NCBI GenBank assembly: GCA_020635855.1
Contig: JACJYZ010000004.1
Span: 496,001 to 560,000, forward strand
DNA: 64,000 nt
Reading direction: 5' to 3'
DNA from: Flavobacteriales bacterium
GTDB lineage: Bacteria > Bacteroidota > Bacteroidia > JACJYZ01
The notes under the pieces are model-generated. The model searched no databases. It saw only the letters and a list, made by a program, of their open reading frames with translations, and was not told the origin of the DNA. Shown here in pieces: positions 1-8,626 of the stretch (position 1 is its first letter; each line of letters starts with the position of its first letter). A program made the translations under genes and the position numbers.

Positions 1-2
1 CC

Positions 3-899
3 TCCGAAGAGAAACTGGCTGACATCGTAGCAGCCAAAGAAATAGAAGAGATCAAGGAGACAAAAAAAGTCGAAAACAAAGCTAAAAACGAAGAGGTTGC
101 TGTTTCCACGGAACCTTCTCACACCACAACCTCCGTAGGAAAGAAATCTACTGCACACACCCTTCTGGCCAAAATCCTGTTTGACTTCAACCAAGCCAGC
201 CTGAGACAGGAAAGCAAGCAGAACCTGGATGAGGTCGCTGACCTGCTGAAGAAAAGGCCTGATATCGAAATCGAGATCGACGGATTTACCTGCAGCAAGG
301 GTTCGGATGCGTACAATGAAATTCTTTCCGAACAACGAACTGAATCGGTAAAATCCTATTTCACTTCCAAAGGGATTGACGCGGAGAGGGTTCACTTAAA
401 TGCAATGGGAGAAGATGATCCGATTGCGCGCAATGACAATGAATCAAATATGGCCTTAAACCGCCGTGCTGAAATCAAGGCATTGACCGCAATAACCGAT
501 TGGACGGTTGCCGTGGATGAGCATCATGGCAAATATGCACCGGATGAAGAAAATGGTGAATCATCCACCCAAACTAGCTCAAATGGCCTGATTGCCGCTG
601 CCATTTGCACCGGCGTTACAAACCGTGAACCGGAAGGTTCATCCAACAGCTTCTCGGCAGCACAGGGCAGGCTTTTCTGCTATAGCCAGGTGGGAGCAAC
701 TTCCAGTGGCACCATTCACCATAAATGGTATCTGGAAGACAAGGAAATGGCTGATATCGAACTGCACGTGGGCGGATATGGATGGCGCACCTGGAGCTCC
801 AAACACATCACCGGAGCCATGAAAGGGAACTGGAAGGTTGAGATCACCGACACGCAAGGTGCGGTCATCGAAACACTTCGCTTCACGGTGAATGAATAG
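3..899 (+). CDS. OmpA-family protein with C-terminal DUF2914 domain (5' truncated)
   Basis: The reading frame is open from base 3 to the stop at 897-899, so the window starts inside the gene (298 residues visible). A Lys/Glu-rich linker (about residues 1-45) leads into an OmpA-like peptidoglycan-binding domain (about 55-160: ILFDFNQASL, then LSEQRTESVKSYF and NRRAEI). The last 100 residues match DUF2914: HHKWYLEDKEM, GWRTWSSKHI and GKWxVEITD-like segments. The OmpA domain should tether the protein to peptidoglycan in the periplasm; the role of DUF2914 is not established. The combination is the unusual point. The missing N-terminus could carry a signal peptide, a barrel or TPRs, so the full architecture is unknown. 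The OmpA assignment is firm, DUF2914 likely. Confidence 0.85.
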   Translation, partial: SEEKLADIVAAKEIEEIKETKKVENKAKNEEVAVSTEPSHTTTSVGKKSTAHTLLAKILFDFNQASLRQESKQNLDEVADLLKKRPDIEIEIDGFTCSKGSDAYNEILSEQRTESVKSYFTSKGIDAERVHLNAMGEDDPIARNDNESNMALNRRAEIKALTAITDWTVAVDEHHGKYAPDEENGESSTQTSSNGLIAAAICTGVTNREPEGSSNSFSAAQGRLFCYSQVGATSSGTIHHKWYLEDKEMADIELHVGGYGWRTWSSKHITGAMKGNWKVEITDTQGAVIETLRFTVNE

Positions 900-957
900 C
901 TCCCGGCGTAATTCTGTCTGATACACAACAGAACCCGATTTCCTTCGTATATCATTT

Positions 958-2016
958 GTGCATAAGTCCGTTTGCAAAATATTCTTCGCAATCCAGGCAT
1001 GTTTTGGGGTATCAACCATGCTTGTCAACGCACAACCCAATACCTACTGGCAATTTCAGGTATTCAGGGGCTCCTTGATATCCCCTCCCTGCACACTACC
1101 TTACCAGGCAGACAAATGTCCGGGATGGGTTAATATAGGCCCACATTCGGTTCCTATGGACGCATCGTTGGGTATATGTGGTGGCGAATCCGAAGGCTTC
1201 GACAAACGTACTTTCTCCTGGATAACCCAACAGGGCACCGATCCGAATACAGATGGAAAGCTTAACCAGCTTCCCGAAAGTTTAACAGACGCCATCCGTA
1301 TAGGAAACCAGGAAGCCGGATATGGGGCTGCATGCGCCACCCAGACCATCCATATTGACAGCGGACATAACCTGCTGAAGATCATGTATGCGTTGGTACT
1401 TGAGAACCCGGAGGGACATCCGGAAAACAAACAAACCCAATTCACCATTCAACTGCTCGGACTGCACAACGAACCTTTGCCATATCCCGTCATCACCGTT
1501 CATGGTAATGACCTGATGAACCAGGGTCTCGTTCGCTCCAAACAACCTGTTTGCGGGCATGCCTGTTTCAGCAATTGGTTGGTAAAAACCATCGATGTCA
1601 GCCCGTTATCTGGGAAAGACATAAAAATTCAATTCTGTGTAGCCGATTGCGGGATGGGCAACCACTATGCATATGCCTATGTAGCTACACAGCTGGACCA
1701 AAGCATACCGGATGAAACGGCAGACCCTCCTGTGTCGCTGCTGTTCATTCCCAATGCTTTTACACCCAACGGGGATGGAAATAACGAGCGTTTTGGTCCT
1801 GAAGGAAAGAGCATCATAGAATTTGAGATGTATATCTTTAACCGTTGGGGACAACTCATATTCGAATCGCACGCCCTGGATTCCAAATGGGATGGAAGAA
1901 TAGGTACATCAGGTGCCCTGGCTGATCCAGGTGCCTACCTTTGGATCATCCGGGCCACGGGTGAAGACGGCAAGCTTTACAAGCTTACCGGAGAAGTAAC
2001 CCTCCTGGCAAACTAG
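958..2016 (+). CDS. T9SS secreted protein with gliding-motility-associated (type B) C-terminal domain
   Basis: A 352-residue protein starting at GTG 958 with an N-terminal signal peptide ending near VNAQ (residue 26). The middle (about 30-255) is a Cys-containing beta-rich region with no family I recognise. The last 90 residues are a classic type B sorting domain: FIPNAFTPNGDGNNERF, MYIFNRWGQLIFES, WDGR, GAYLWII. Such proteins cross the outer membrane through the T9SS and are attached at the surface or released. An ATG at 1018 is a fallback start, but it would destroy the signal peptide. The gene faces leuB with only five bases between the stops, and no terminator is visible between them. Function beyond export is unknown. 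Confidence 0.8.
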   Translation: MHKSVCKIFFAIQACFGVSTMLVNAQPNTYWQFQVFRGSLISPPCTLPYQADKCPGWVNIGPHSVPMDASLGICGGESEGFDKRTFSWITQQGTDPNTDGKLNQLPESLTDAIRIGNQEAGYGAACATQTIHIDSGHNLLKIMYALVLENPEGHPENKQTQFTIQLLGLHNEPLPYPVITVHGNDLMNQGLVRSKQPVCGHACFSNWLVKTIDVSPLSGKDIKIQFCVADCGMGNHYAYAYVATQLDQSIPDETADPPVSLLFIPNAFTPNGDGNNERFGPEGKSIIEFEMYIFNRWGQLIFESHALDSKWDGRIGTSGALADPGAYLWIIRATGEDGKLYKLTGEVTLLAN

Positions 2017-2021
2017 CGGAA

Positions 2022-3104
2022 CTACGCCGGACTGTTAACCGAAGTAAGGATCGTTTCGGCTATGAAATCTCCCAGCACCTGCGTGGATACAGCGCCTTCA
2101 GGTGCCAGATCAGGTGTGAATTTGCCGGCTTTCATGGACTGTTCTATGGCATCCCGGATGGCTTTGGCTTCCGCTTTCATATCAAAAGCATCTTCCAGCA
2201 ACATGGCTGCCGACGCAATGGTGGCTATGGGATTGGCAATGCCCTTGCCTTTGGCCTGCGGGAAAGAACCGTGAATGGGTTCGAAAAGTGACGTTTTCAA
2301 GCCTATGGATGCGGAAGGCAGCAAACCCAGTGATCCGGTGATAACGGAAGCCTCATCTGTGAGGATATCCCCGAACATATTTTCCGTGACAATCACATCA
2401 AAACGGGTCGGGTTCACTATCAGATCCATGGCTGCGCTGTCTACGAACTGATGACTCAGCTCCACATCGGGGTATTCACTGGCCAACTCCTGCATGGTCT
2501 CTCTCCATAACCTGGAGGTTTCAAGCACATTGGCCTTGTCCACCGAGCAAAGTTTCTTTCTTCTTTTTCCGGCCATTTCAAATGCCAACCGACCGATACG
2601 AATGACCTCCTCTTTCGAATACACACAGGTGTCAAAAGCCACCTGGTCATTGTCTCTTCTGCCCCTCGGTTCCCCAAAATATATTCCACCTGTCAGTTCC
2701 CGAACAACGACGAAATCAGCACCGGCGATGCGATCGTTCTTCAACGGTGATTTATCCAACAGCGAATCGAAGGTAGTCACCGGTCGGATGTTGGCATACA
2801 GGCCCAATCCCTTCCTCAATGCCAACAGGCCTTGCTCAGGTCTCACTTTGGCCTTGGGGTCGTTGTCGTATTTGGGATCTCCAATTGCACCGAAAAGCAC
2901 CGCATCTGCCTCCTGGCAAACACGCAACGTTTCCGTGGGCAACGCTTCTCCGGTGGCATCAATGGCAGCTGCACCTATCAGGGCCGGAACATAAGTAAAC
3001 TGATGACCGAAAGCATGAGCCACCGCATCCAGGGCCTTTTGTGCCTGTTGAACCACCTCGGGGCCTATTCCATCCCCTTCCAATACCGCAATGTTCTTAT
3101 GCAT
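2022..3104 (-). CDS. leuB: 3-isopropylmalate dehydrogenase
   Basis: LeuB oxidises and decarboxylates 3-isopropylmalate to 2-oxoisocaproate with NAD+, the third step of leucine synthesis, in the cytoplasm. The protein (360 residues) begins MHKNIAVLEGDGIGPEVV, the usual N-terminus of beta-decarboxylating dehydrogenases. It carries ELTGGIYFG, the metal-site segment DSAAMDLIVNPTRFDVIVTENMFGDILTDE and the NAD-site HGSFPQAKGKGIANPIA. I chose ATG 3104 over an upstream in-frame ATG at 3137: the former gives the family N-terminus and an 8-nt overlap with the end of leuD (ATGCATAA), typical of translational coupling. It is the last gene of the leuACDB operon. Confidence 0.96.
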   Translation of the reverse strand: MHKNIAVLEGDGIGPEVVQQAQKALDAVAHAFGHQFTYVPALIGAAAIDATGEALPTETLRVCQEADAVLFGAIGDPKYDNDPKAKVRPEQGLLALRKGLGLYANIRPVTTFDSLLDKSPLKNDRIAGADFVVVRELTGGIYFGEPRGRRDNDQVAFDTCVYSKEEVIRIGRLAFEMAGKRRKKLCSVDKANVLETSRLWRETMQELASEYPDVELSHQFVDSAAMDLIVNPTRFDVIVTENMFGDILTDEASVITGSLGLLPSASIGLKTSLFEPIHGSFPQAKGKGIANPIATIASAAMLLEDAFDMKAEAKAIRDAIEQSMKAGKFTPDLAPEGAVSTQVLGDFIAETILTSVNSPA

Positions 3105-3690
3105 GGATACGCTTTTTTTCAAATTGTTGGATTTCATTCTGGAGACTTAGCAAGAAGTCGATATCGTCAAAACCGTTGATCAGGCAATGCTTTTTGTATG
3201 GATTGATCTCGAATGCTTCCTTTTCACCGGTAGACAAGATGGAAATGATTTGCTCTTCCACATTCACCCCCACCTGCGTTTCGGGGTCGTCACTCACCGC
3301 CTGAAATAATTTTCCGAGAAAGTCTGGCGAAACCTGCACCGGCAGTACACCATTATTCAGGGCATTGTTTCGAAAAATATCCGCGAAAAAACTGGATACC
3401 ACCACCCTGAAACCATAATCTGCCAAGGCCCAGGCGGCATGCTCGCGACTTGAGCCACATCCGAAATTACGGCCGGCGATCAATATTTCCCCTTTGAAAT
3501 CCGGGTTGTTCAGTACAAAATCAGGTTTGGGATTGTTCTGGCTATCGAACCGCCAGTCACGGAAAAGATTTTCACCGAATCCCTCGCGGGTTGTAGCCTT
3601 CAGGAACCGGGCGGGTATGATTTGATCTGTATCAATGTCTTCCACCTGTAGAGGAACACATGTGGAGGTCAGTATATCTAATTTCTTCAT
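3097..3690 (-). CDS. leuD: 3-isopropylmalate dehydratase small subunit
   Basis: LeuD is the small subunit of isopropylmalate isomerase, which with LeuC converts 2- to 3-isopropylmalate. It has 197 residues, the usual length, with the swivelling-domain signatures VEDIDTDQIIPARFLK (residues 16-31) and GRNFGCGSSREHAAWAL (about 73-89). It lies 13 bp after leuC and its last 8 nt overlap leuB. Nothing is unusual. It cannot act alone and needs LeuC, which supplies the iron-sulfur cluster. Confidence 0.96.
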   Translation of the reverse strand: MKKLDILTSTCVPLQVEDIDTDQIIPARFLKATTREGFGENLFRDWRFDSQNNPKPDFVLNNPDFKGEILIAGRNFGCGSSREHAAWALADYGFRVVVSSFFADIFRNNALNNGVLPVQVSPDFLGKLFQAVSDDPETQVGVNVEEQIISILSTGEKEAFEINPYKKHCLINGFDDIDFLLSLQNEIQQFEKKRIHA

Positions 3691-3703
3691 AATGCTTGGT
3701 ATA

Positions 3704-5107
3704 TCATGAAAGCAACGTCCGAACGTCGGTGATCTTCCCGGTGATGGCAGTGGCCGCAGCGGTCAGCGGACTTGCCAGCAATGTTCTTGCACCCGGCCCC
3801 TGGCGACCTTCAAAATTCCGGTTGGAGGTGGATACACAATACTCCCCGGCCGGTATTTTATCCTCATTCATTCCCAGGCATGCACTGCATCCGGGTTCAC
3901 GCAATGCAAAACCGGCCTCTTCAAGGACCTTATCCAGCCCCTCTGCCCTGGCCTGTTTCTCAACCTGCTTGGATCCCGGAACGATCCAGGCGGTTACGTT
4001 TTCTGCTTTCTTCTTTCCTTTAACAACCGACGCAAATGCGCGCAGGTCTTCTATCCTGGCATTGGTACAGCTGCCCAGGAATACATAATTTACCTGTTTG
4101 CCCAGCAAGGGCTCTCCGGCAGCCAGGCCCATGTATTGCAAGGACTTGTTATACGAAGCTGCACTGCTCTTTTGCGCTTCTGATACGTCGGGAATGTTTC
4201 CGGTGATACCGGTTCCCATACCCGGATTGGTTCCGAAAGTGATCATCGGTTCTATGTCGGCTGCATCAAAGGTGTATACCTGATCAAACACAGCCCCTTC
4301 ATCGGTCTTCAGGGAACGCCACGCTTCCACGGCCTGGTTGTATGCTTCACCCTTGGGTGCAAATTCCCGGCCTTTGACATAGTTGAATGTGATGTCGTCC
4401 GGAGCAATCAAACCACCCCTTGCACCCATTTCAATGCTCATGTTGCAGATGGTCATGCGGGCTTCCATGCCAAGGGATGATATGGCACTGCCACAGTATT
4501 CCACGAAATGCCCTGTGCCGCCGCTGGCAGAAATCCTGGATATGATATACAGAATCAGGTCTTTGGCTGTAACACCCTTTCCAAGCGTACCATTCACCTC
4601 AATCTTCATGGTTTTCGGCTTGGTTTGCAGGATACATTGCGTGGCAAATACCTGTTCCACTTCACTGGTTCCGATGCCGAATGCGATGCTGCCGAATGCC
4701 CCGTGTGTGGATGTGTGGCTGTCGCCACATACCATGGTCATTCCGGGAAGGGTAAGCCCCAATTCGGGTCCGATCACATGAACGATGCCCTGGTAGGGGT
4801 GTCCGAGTCCGTAAAGCTCTACACCAAACTCCCCGCAATTCTTTGTGAGGGTCTCCACTTGTTGGCGTGAAAGTGCATCACGAATGGGTAAATGCTGGTT
4901 CAGGGTGGGTACGTTGTGGTCGGCAGTGGCAACGGTCTGTTTTGGTCTGAAAACCCCGATGCCTCTCTTCTTCAGTCCTTCAAAAGCTTGCGGACTCGTC
5001 ACTTCATGGATGTAGTGCCGGTCGATGTACAGCACCTGAGGTCCTCCTTCAACGGAGTGCACAACATGGCTGTCCCAGATTTTATCGAATAAGGTCTTGG
5101 CGTTCAC
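3704..5107 (-). CDS. leuC: 3-isopropylmalate dehydratase large subunit
   Basis: LeuC is the aconitase-family subunit that holds the 4Fe-4S cluster of isopropylmalate isomerase. At 467 residues it is full length. The three cluster cysteines are visible: Cys347 in LGSCTNARIEDLR, and Cys407 and Cys410 in PGCSACLGMNEDKIPAGE. CGDSHTSTHGAFGSIAFGIGTSEVE (about 128-152) is another family signature. It sits between leuA (60 bp upstream) and leuD (13 bp downstream) on the same strand, so one transcript is likely. Assignment to LeuC rather than homoaconitase rests on the complete leu operon around it. Confidence 0.96.
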   Translation of the reverse strand: MNAKTLFDKIWDSHVVHSVEGGPQVLYIDRHYIHEVTSPQAFEGLKKRGIGVFRPKQTVATADHNVPTLNQHLPIRDALSRQQVETLTKNCGEFGVELYGLGHPYQGIVHVIGPELGLTLPGMTMVCGDSHTSTHGAFGSIAFGIGTSEVEQVFATQCILQTKPKTMKIEVNGTLGKGVTAKDLILYIISRISASGGTGHFVEYCGSAISSLGMEARMTICNMSIEMGARGGLIAPDDITFNYVKGREFAPKGEAYNQAVEAWRSLKTDEGAVFDQVYTFDAADIEPMITFGTNPGMGTGITGNIPDVSEAQKSSAASYNKSLQYMGLAAGEPLLGKQVNYVFLGSCTNARIEDLRAFASVVKGKKKAENVTAWIVPGSKQVEKQARAEGLDKVLEEAGFALREPGCSACLGMNEDKIPAGEYCVSTSNRNFEGRQGPGARTLLASPLTAAATAITGKITDVRTLLS

Positions 5108-5167
5108 TTGATCAGAATTTTCGTCAAAGTAAATGTTTTTGTCGGGTCGGAACCAACGGTGCTTGCA

Positions 5168-6331
5168 CTAGGCGCTTGCCGTGGTAAGTTCCTGCTCGAG
5201 CAGGGTTTTGAGTGAGTCATCCCTCACCACCTTCAGCTCGTCGGCCAAACGCAGGAAAGCTTCATACACCTTATCAAGCTGCTCCTTTTCCATCTGATAG
5301 CCCAGGCTCTTCGCCCTGAACTGGAGGGCGGCACGACCGCTGCGAGCTGTCAGCACAATGGATGATTGCGCCACACCCACATCCGCAGGATCGATGATCT
5401 CGTAGTTTTCCCTGTTCTTGATCACACCGTCCTGGTGAATACCGGACGAATGCGCAAAAGCATTGGCGCCTACAATGGCCTTGTTGGGCTGCACGGGCAT
5501 TCGCATGAGGTTTGAAACGAGTTGGCTGGTTTCAAAAATCTTGGTGGTGTTGATGGATGTATCCAGGCCAAGGCTTTTGTGGCTTCTCAGGATCATCACC
5601 ACCTCTTCGAGGGAGGTATTTCCGGCGCGTTCACCGCAACCGTTGATGGTACATTCCACCTGGCGTGCACCGTTTTGCACACCTGCGATGGAGTTAGAAG
5701 TAGCGAGGCCAAGATCGTTGTGACAGTGAGTGGAAATGGTGGCGAGATGAATGTTGGGAACATTCTCTCTCAGGTAACGGATCTTGGCCCCGTATATCTC
5801 AGGCAGGCAATAGCCCGTGGTATCCGGAATGTTCACCACAGTTGCACCTGCTTTAATGACTGCTTCAATGACTTTTGCAAGGAATTCGTTGTCGGTACGA
5901 CCGGCATCCTCCGCGTAAAACTCCACATCCTCAACAAACTTCTTGGCGTAGGCTACGGCTGCCACGCCACGCTCGATACACTGCTCCCTGGTAATACGAA
6001 GCTTGGTGGCAATGTGTAGATCGGAAGTGCCTATGCCCGTATGAATACGTGGCTTTTTGGCATATTTCAAAGCCTCTACGGCACAATCAATGTCTTTCTC
6101 GATGGCCCGGGTCAGCGCGCAAATGGTTGGATTGGAAACGGCTTTGGAAATTTCAACGACGGAGGTAAAATCACCCGGACTTGAGATCGGAAATCCGGCC
6201 TCAATCACATCCACACCCAGTTCCTCAAGTGCCTTGGCAACCGTAATCTTTTCTTTTGTATTCAGTTGGCATCCGGGAACTTGTTCTCCATCCCTTAATG
6301 TGGTATCGAATATTTGAACTTTTTCACTCAT
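5168..6331 (-). CDS. leuA: 2-isopropylmalate synthase, short form without regulatory domain
   Basis: LeuA condenses acetyl-CoA with 2-oxoisovalerate, the committed step of leucine synthesis. The TIM-barrel signatures are present: FDTTLRDGEQVPGC (8-21), the metal site STHCHNDLGLA (about 200) and NGCGERAGNTSLEEV (about 230), followed by the HSSGIHQDG segment of the linker region. The protein ends at residue 387, whereas the classical enzyme is about 510 residues because it carries a C-terminal leucine-binding regulatory domain. That domain is absent here, not broken off, since the tail (TLLEQELTTASA) is followed by a clean stop. It is first in the leu operon. Homocitrate or citramalate synthase are less likely because of the neighbours. 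Confidence 0.93.
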   Translation of the reverse strand: MSEKVQIFDTTLRDGEQVPGCQLNTKEKITVAKALEELGVDVIEAGFPISSPGDFTSVVEISKAVSNPTICALTRAIEKDIDCAVEALKYAKKPRIHTGIGTSDLHIATKLRITREQCIERGVAAVAYAKKFVEDVEFYAEDAGRTDNEFLAKVIEAVIKAGATVVNIPDTTGYCLPEIYGAKIRYLRENVPNIHLATISTHCHNDLGLATSNSIAGVQNGARQVECTINGCGERAGNTSLEEVVMILRSHKSLGLDTSINTTKIFETSQLVSNLMRMPVQPNKAIVGANAFAHSSGIHQDGVIKNRENYEIIDPADVGVAQSSIVLTARSGRAALQFRAKSLGYQMEKEQLDKVYEAFLRLADELKVVRDDSLKTLLEQELTTASA

Positions 6332-6359
6332 GGTAGTTAAACACTGATTTCAGATTCAA

Positions 6360-6403
6360 TTTCAATTGAAAGCATCGTGGTAATGGGCGGGAGTTCAAAG
6401 GTA
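6360..6403 (-). promoter_or_regulatory. Candidate leuACDB promoter and leader palindrome
   Basis: On the minus strand TACCTTTG (6403-6396) matches the Bacteroidota -7 element TAnnTTTG, 64 bp before the leuA start. A TTTG lies 25 bp further up, somewhat wide of the usual spacing, so the -33 element is weak. In the resulting 5' leader there is a perfect 12-bp palindrome, TTTCAATTGAAA (6360-6371), which could be a repressor site. No T-box, leader peptide or attenuator hairpin was seen. Confidence 0.45.
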
Positions 6404-6495
6404 GGAACACCCATAGCGAGGTTGAATACAAAAAAAACGGCTGTTTACGACAGTCAATTGACGCCAATCATCACGTTTTAATCAATATTCTCTAT

Positions 6496-6503
6496 TATAT
6501 TTG
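6496..6503 (+). promoter_or_regulatory. Candidate -7 promoter element TATATTTG
   Basis: TATATTTG fits TAnnTTTG exactly and lies 23 bp before the ATG at 6527, which would give a short leader of about 17 nt. No clear TTG is found 19-20 bp upstream; the equivalent position is T-rich. Confidence 0.45.
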
Positions 6504-6526
6504 ACGCATACCCGAATATTTTTACG

Positions 6527-8110
6527 ATGGCCAATACAAAATCCGATGCTTTGTTTCAGCTGATTCGCTCCATGAGCAAAAGTGAAAAACGGCATTTCAA
6601 ACTGTTCGCCTCTGCTTATGGTGATACAGAGAATATGAAGTTTGTGAGGTTGTTTGACCTCATTGACAAGCAAAGGGAGTTTGATGAAGAAAAGATTCTG
6701 CGGAAGGAACCCAGGTTAAAACCCGAACAGTTTTCTAACCTGAAAGCGCATTTGTACGGACAGATCATGCAAAGCCTGCGACAGCTACATGCGAACAAGG
6801 ACATTGACATGACCATACGCGGACTGATCGACAATGCCCAGATTCTCTACAACAAATGCCTGTACATCCAGTGTGAAAAAATGTTGAGAAAAGCCAAGAA
6901 AATGGCCATCCAAAGTGAAAACCTATCCCTCTTGCTGGATATTCTCAAATGGGAAAAGAACATCCTTACACAAACCATTAAAACCGGCAGCCATAGACGG
7001 GTGAATAAAATTATTGCCGAAACCGACAAAACCAATGCACAGATCAGCCACATCAATGCATTTTCAAATCTGATCGCTAAGCTGAATGCCTTTTACCAGA
7101 ACATGGGTTTCATCAAGAACCAGAAGGATTTTGACAAAGTGCACAAGTATTTTTTTCAGTACCTGCCTGAAACCAGTGAAGAAGAACTCGGTTTTGACGA
7201 GAAAATGTATTTCTACAATGCTTATGTCGGTTACTACTTTTTCATTCAGGATTTTGATCAGGCACTCGCATACGCCAACAAATGGGTGGGCCTGTTCGAT
7301 GCCCAACCGGACATGATGCCCGCCAGGCTGGAAATGTATATCAAAGGCGTCAACAGCTTGTTGATCGCACAATGGAGGTTACTCAGCTACGAACATTTTG
7401 TGGAAACCCAGGAACGATTGAACCTTTTGGCCAACCAAAAAGGAACTTACCTGACAGATAACATCCGGTTGATCTTGTTCAAATATTCTTATACCCACGA
7501 GATCAATCGACGATTCATGCTGGGTGATTTCGCAGGTGGGGTTGAGATGATTGAAAACATGGGAACCGATATCGATGCATTCATCGAAAAAATGGACAAC
7601 CATTACCGCATCATCTTTTACTATAAGATCTCATGCCTGTATTTTGGAAACAGTCAATTCCATGACGCCATCCGATGGCTGAACAAAATCATCAACCTGA
7701 AGGATGTGGACCTACGGGAAGACATTCACAGCTTCGCCCGCATCATGAACCTGATCAGTCACTACGAGATCGGAAATACAGACCTCATAGAGTATTACAT
7801 CAAATCGTTGTACCACTTCCTCCTGAAAAAAGAAGACCTCCACCAGTACCAGAAAAGCATCCTGCTCTTCCTGAAAGCCCTTACCCGTTATCCCGATGCA
7901 TCGCAATTGCTGTCAGAATTCGGCAAACTCAGGGAGAGATTGGTGCCTCTGACCAAAACCACTTATGAAAAGCGGGCTTTTATTTATTTCGATATGATCT
8001 CCTGGCTGGATAGCAAACTGGATGAGACCGGACGAACCGTTCAGGAAATCATCCGTGAAAAAGCGGCCAGGCGGATCGGCGCACAGTACCCGCCGGAACT
8101 TAAACCTTAA
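6527..8110 (+). CDS. Conserved-looking helical protein of unknown function
   Basis: A 527-residue soluble protein with no signal peptide or membrane segment. It begins with a basic, helix-rich segment (SKSEKRHFKLFASAYGDTENMKFVRLFDLID) and continues as repeated amphipathic helices. Segments such as YNKCLYIQCEKMLRKAKKMA (about 108-127) and YYFFIQDFDQALAYANKWVGLF resemble TPR-type helical pairs, although no clean TPR consensus repeats in register. A scaffold role is possible but unproven. It is divergent from the leu operon and is followed by a strong hairpin at 8126-8150. The coding quality (long, no shadow frame of comparable length, good promoter) makes it a real gene. Confidence 0.8.
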   Translation: MANTKSDALFQLIRSMSKSEKRHFKLFASAYGDTENMKFVRLFDLIDKQREFDEEKILRKEPRLKPEQFSNLKAHLYGQIMQSLRQLHANKDIDMTIRGLIDNAQILYNKCLYIQCEKMLRKAKKMAIQSENLSLLLDILKWEKNILTQTIKTGSHRRVNKIIAETDKTNAQISHINAFSNLIAKLNAFYQNMGFIKNQKDFDKVHKYFFQYLPETSEEELGFDEKMYFYNAYVGYYFFIQDFDQALAYANKWVGLFDAQPDMMPARLEMYIKGVNSLLIAQWRLLSYEHFVETQERLNLLANQKGTYLTDNIRLILFKYSYTHEINRRFMLGDFAGGVEMIENMGTDIDAFIEKMDNHYRIIFYYKISCLYFGNSQFHDAIRWLNKIINLKDVDLREDIHSFARIMNLISHYEIGNTDLIEYYIKSLYHFLLKKEDLHQYQKSILLFLKALTRYPDASQLLSEFGKLRERLVPLTKTTYEKRAFIYFDMISWLDSKLDETGRTVQEIIREKAARRIGAQYPPELKP

Positions 8111-8125
8111 TAGCCATAAATGAGG

Positions 8126-8253
8126 AAGCCCCCTGATGGGCAGGGGGCTTAGACTCACTTCACGACTGGTTTGCAGTTGACGCTTAAAAAAGGATGGTTT
8201 TCTTAAGTTGCTTCACCCGCATAATGCAAGGAGTCACTTTCGTTACACATCAT
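8126..8253. repeat. Tandem element, copy A (hairpin plus conserved blocks)
   Basis: On the plus strand this copy starts with a hairpin (AAGCCCCCTG 8126-8135, loop ATGGG, CAGGGGGCTT 8141-8150). CTCACTT (8154), TTTGCAGTTGACGCTTAA (8170-8187), GCATAATGCAAGG (about 8219) and GTTACACATCAT (8242-8253) follow in that order. The same blocks recur in copy B. The hairpin may also serve as terminator for the gene ending at 8110, but no T-run follows it. Read on the minus strand, a frame from ATGATGTGTAAC is broken by an in-frame TAA, so a peptide is unlikely. Confidence 0.7.
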
Positions 8254-8382
8254 TTTCTACTTTTTTTCTAAAATTCTTTTAATCGACTGAATATCAGCAA
8301 CAATAATTTTTGTTTTCTCCGGGTCGGAGCTTAAAATTCCATTCAAAAAATACACTTGAAACAAGAACTGCCTTAAATGATC

Positions 8383-8519
8383 AAGGCCCTCCGTTGGGGG
8401 CGGAGGGCCTTTGCTCACTTCAAAGTTGGTTACAATTTGCAGTTGACGCTTAAGGGAAGGACTTTTTTGTAACACTCTTTGAACGCATAATGCAAAGGTG
8501 TGAATTGGTTACACATCAT
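8383..8519. repeat. Tandem element, copy B (hairpin plus conserved blocks)
   Basis: Second copy, with its main blocks displaced by exactly 266 bp: TTTGCAGTTGACGCTTAA at 8436-8453 and GTTACACATCAT at 8508-8519. The hairpin differs in sequence but is kept in structure (AAGGCCCTCCG 8383-8393, loop TTGGGGG, CGGAGGGCCTT 8401-8411), as expected for an RNA whose fold matters. On the minus strand it could encode a 29-residue peptide starting MMCNQFTPLHYA. The peptide is not supported, because copy A has a stop in that frame and the conserved parts are identical at every base rather than only at codon level. The rest of 8254-8626 is AT-rich and holds no gene. Confidence 0.7.
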
Positions 8520-8626
8520 CCGAAAAAAAAATGTGGAAACCTTCAAAAAAGAATCACAAACACCTGATTATCAAATCGAAAATAATGAAATATTTTTTCG
8601 ATCGATAACATTCCGTTCAGGTAGCG

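Noticed and set aside
8257..8475. A 72-codon minus-strand frame
   Set aside because: It runs through the duplicated hairpin element, and its sequence changes as the repeat does; no family features and no ribosome site.
8434..8519. 29-residue minus-strand peptide in copy B (MMCNQFTPLHYA...)
   Set aside because: Copy A has an in-frame stop, and the conserved stretches are identical base by base, so selection is not at the protein level.
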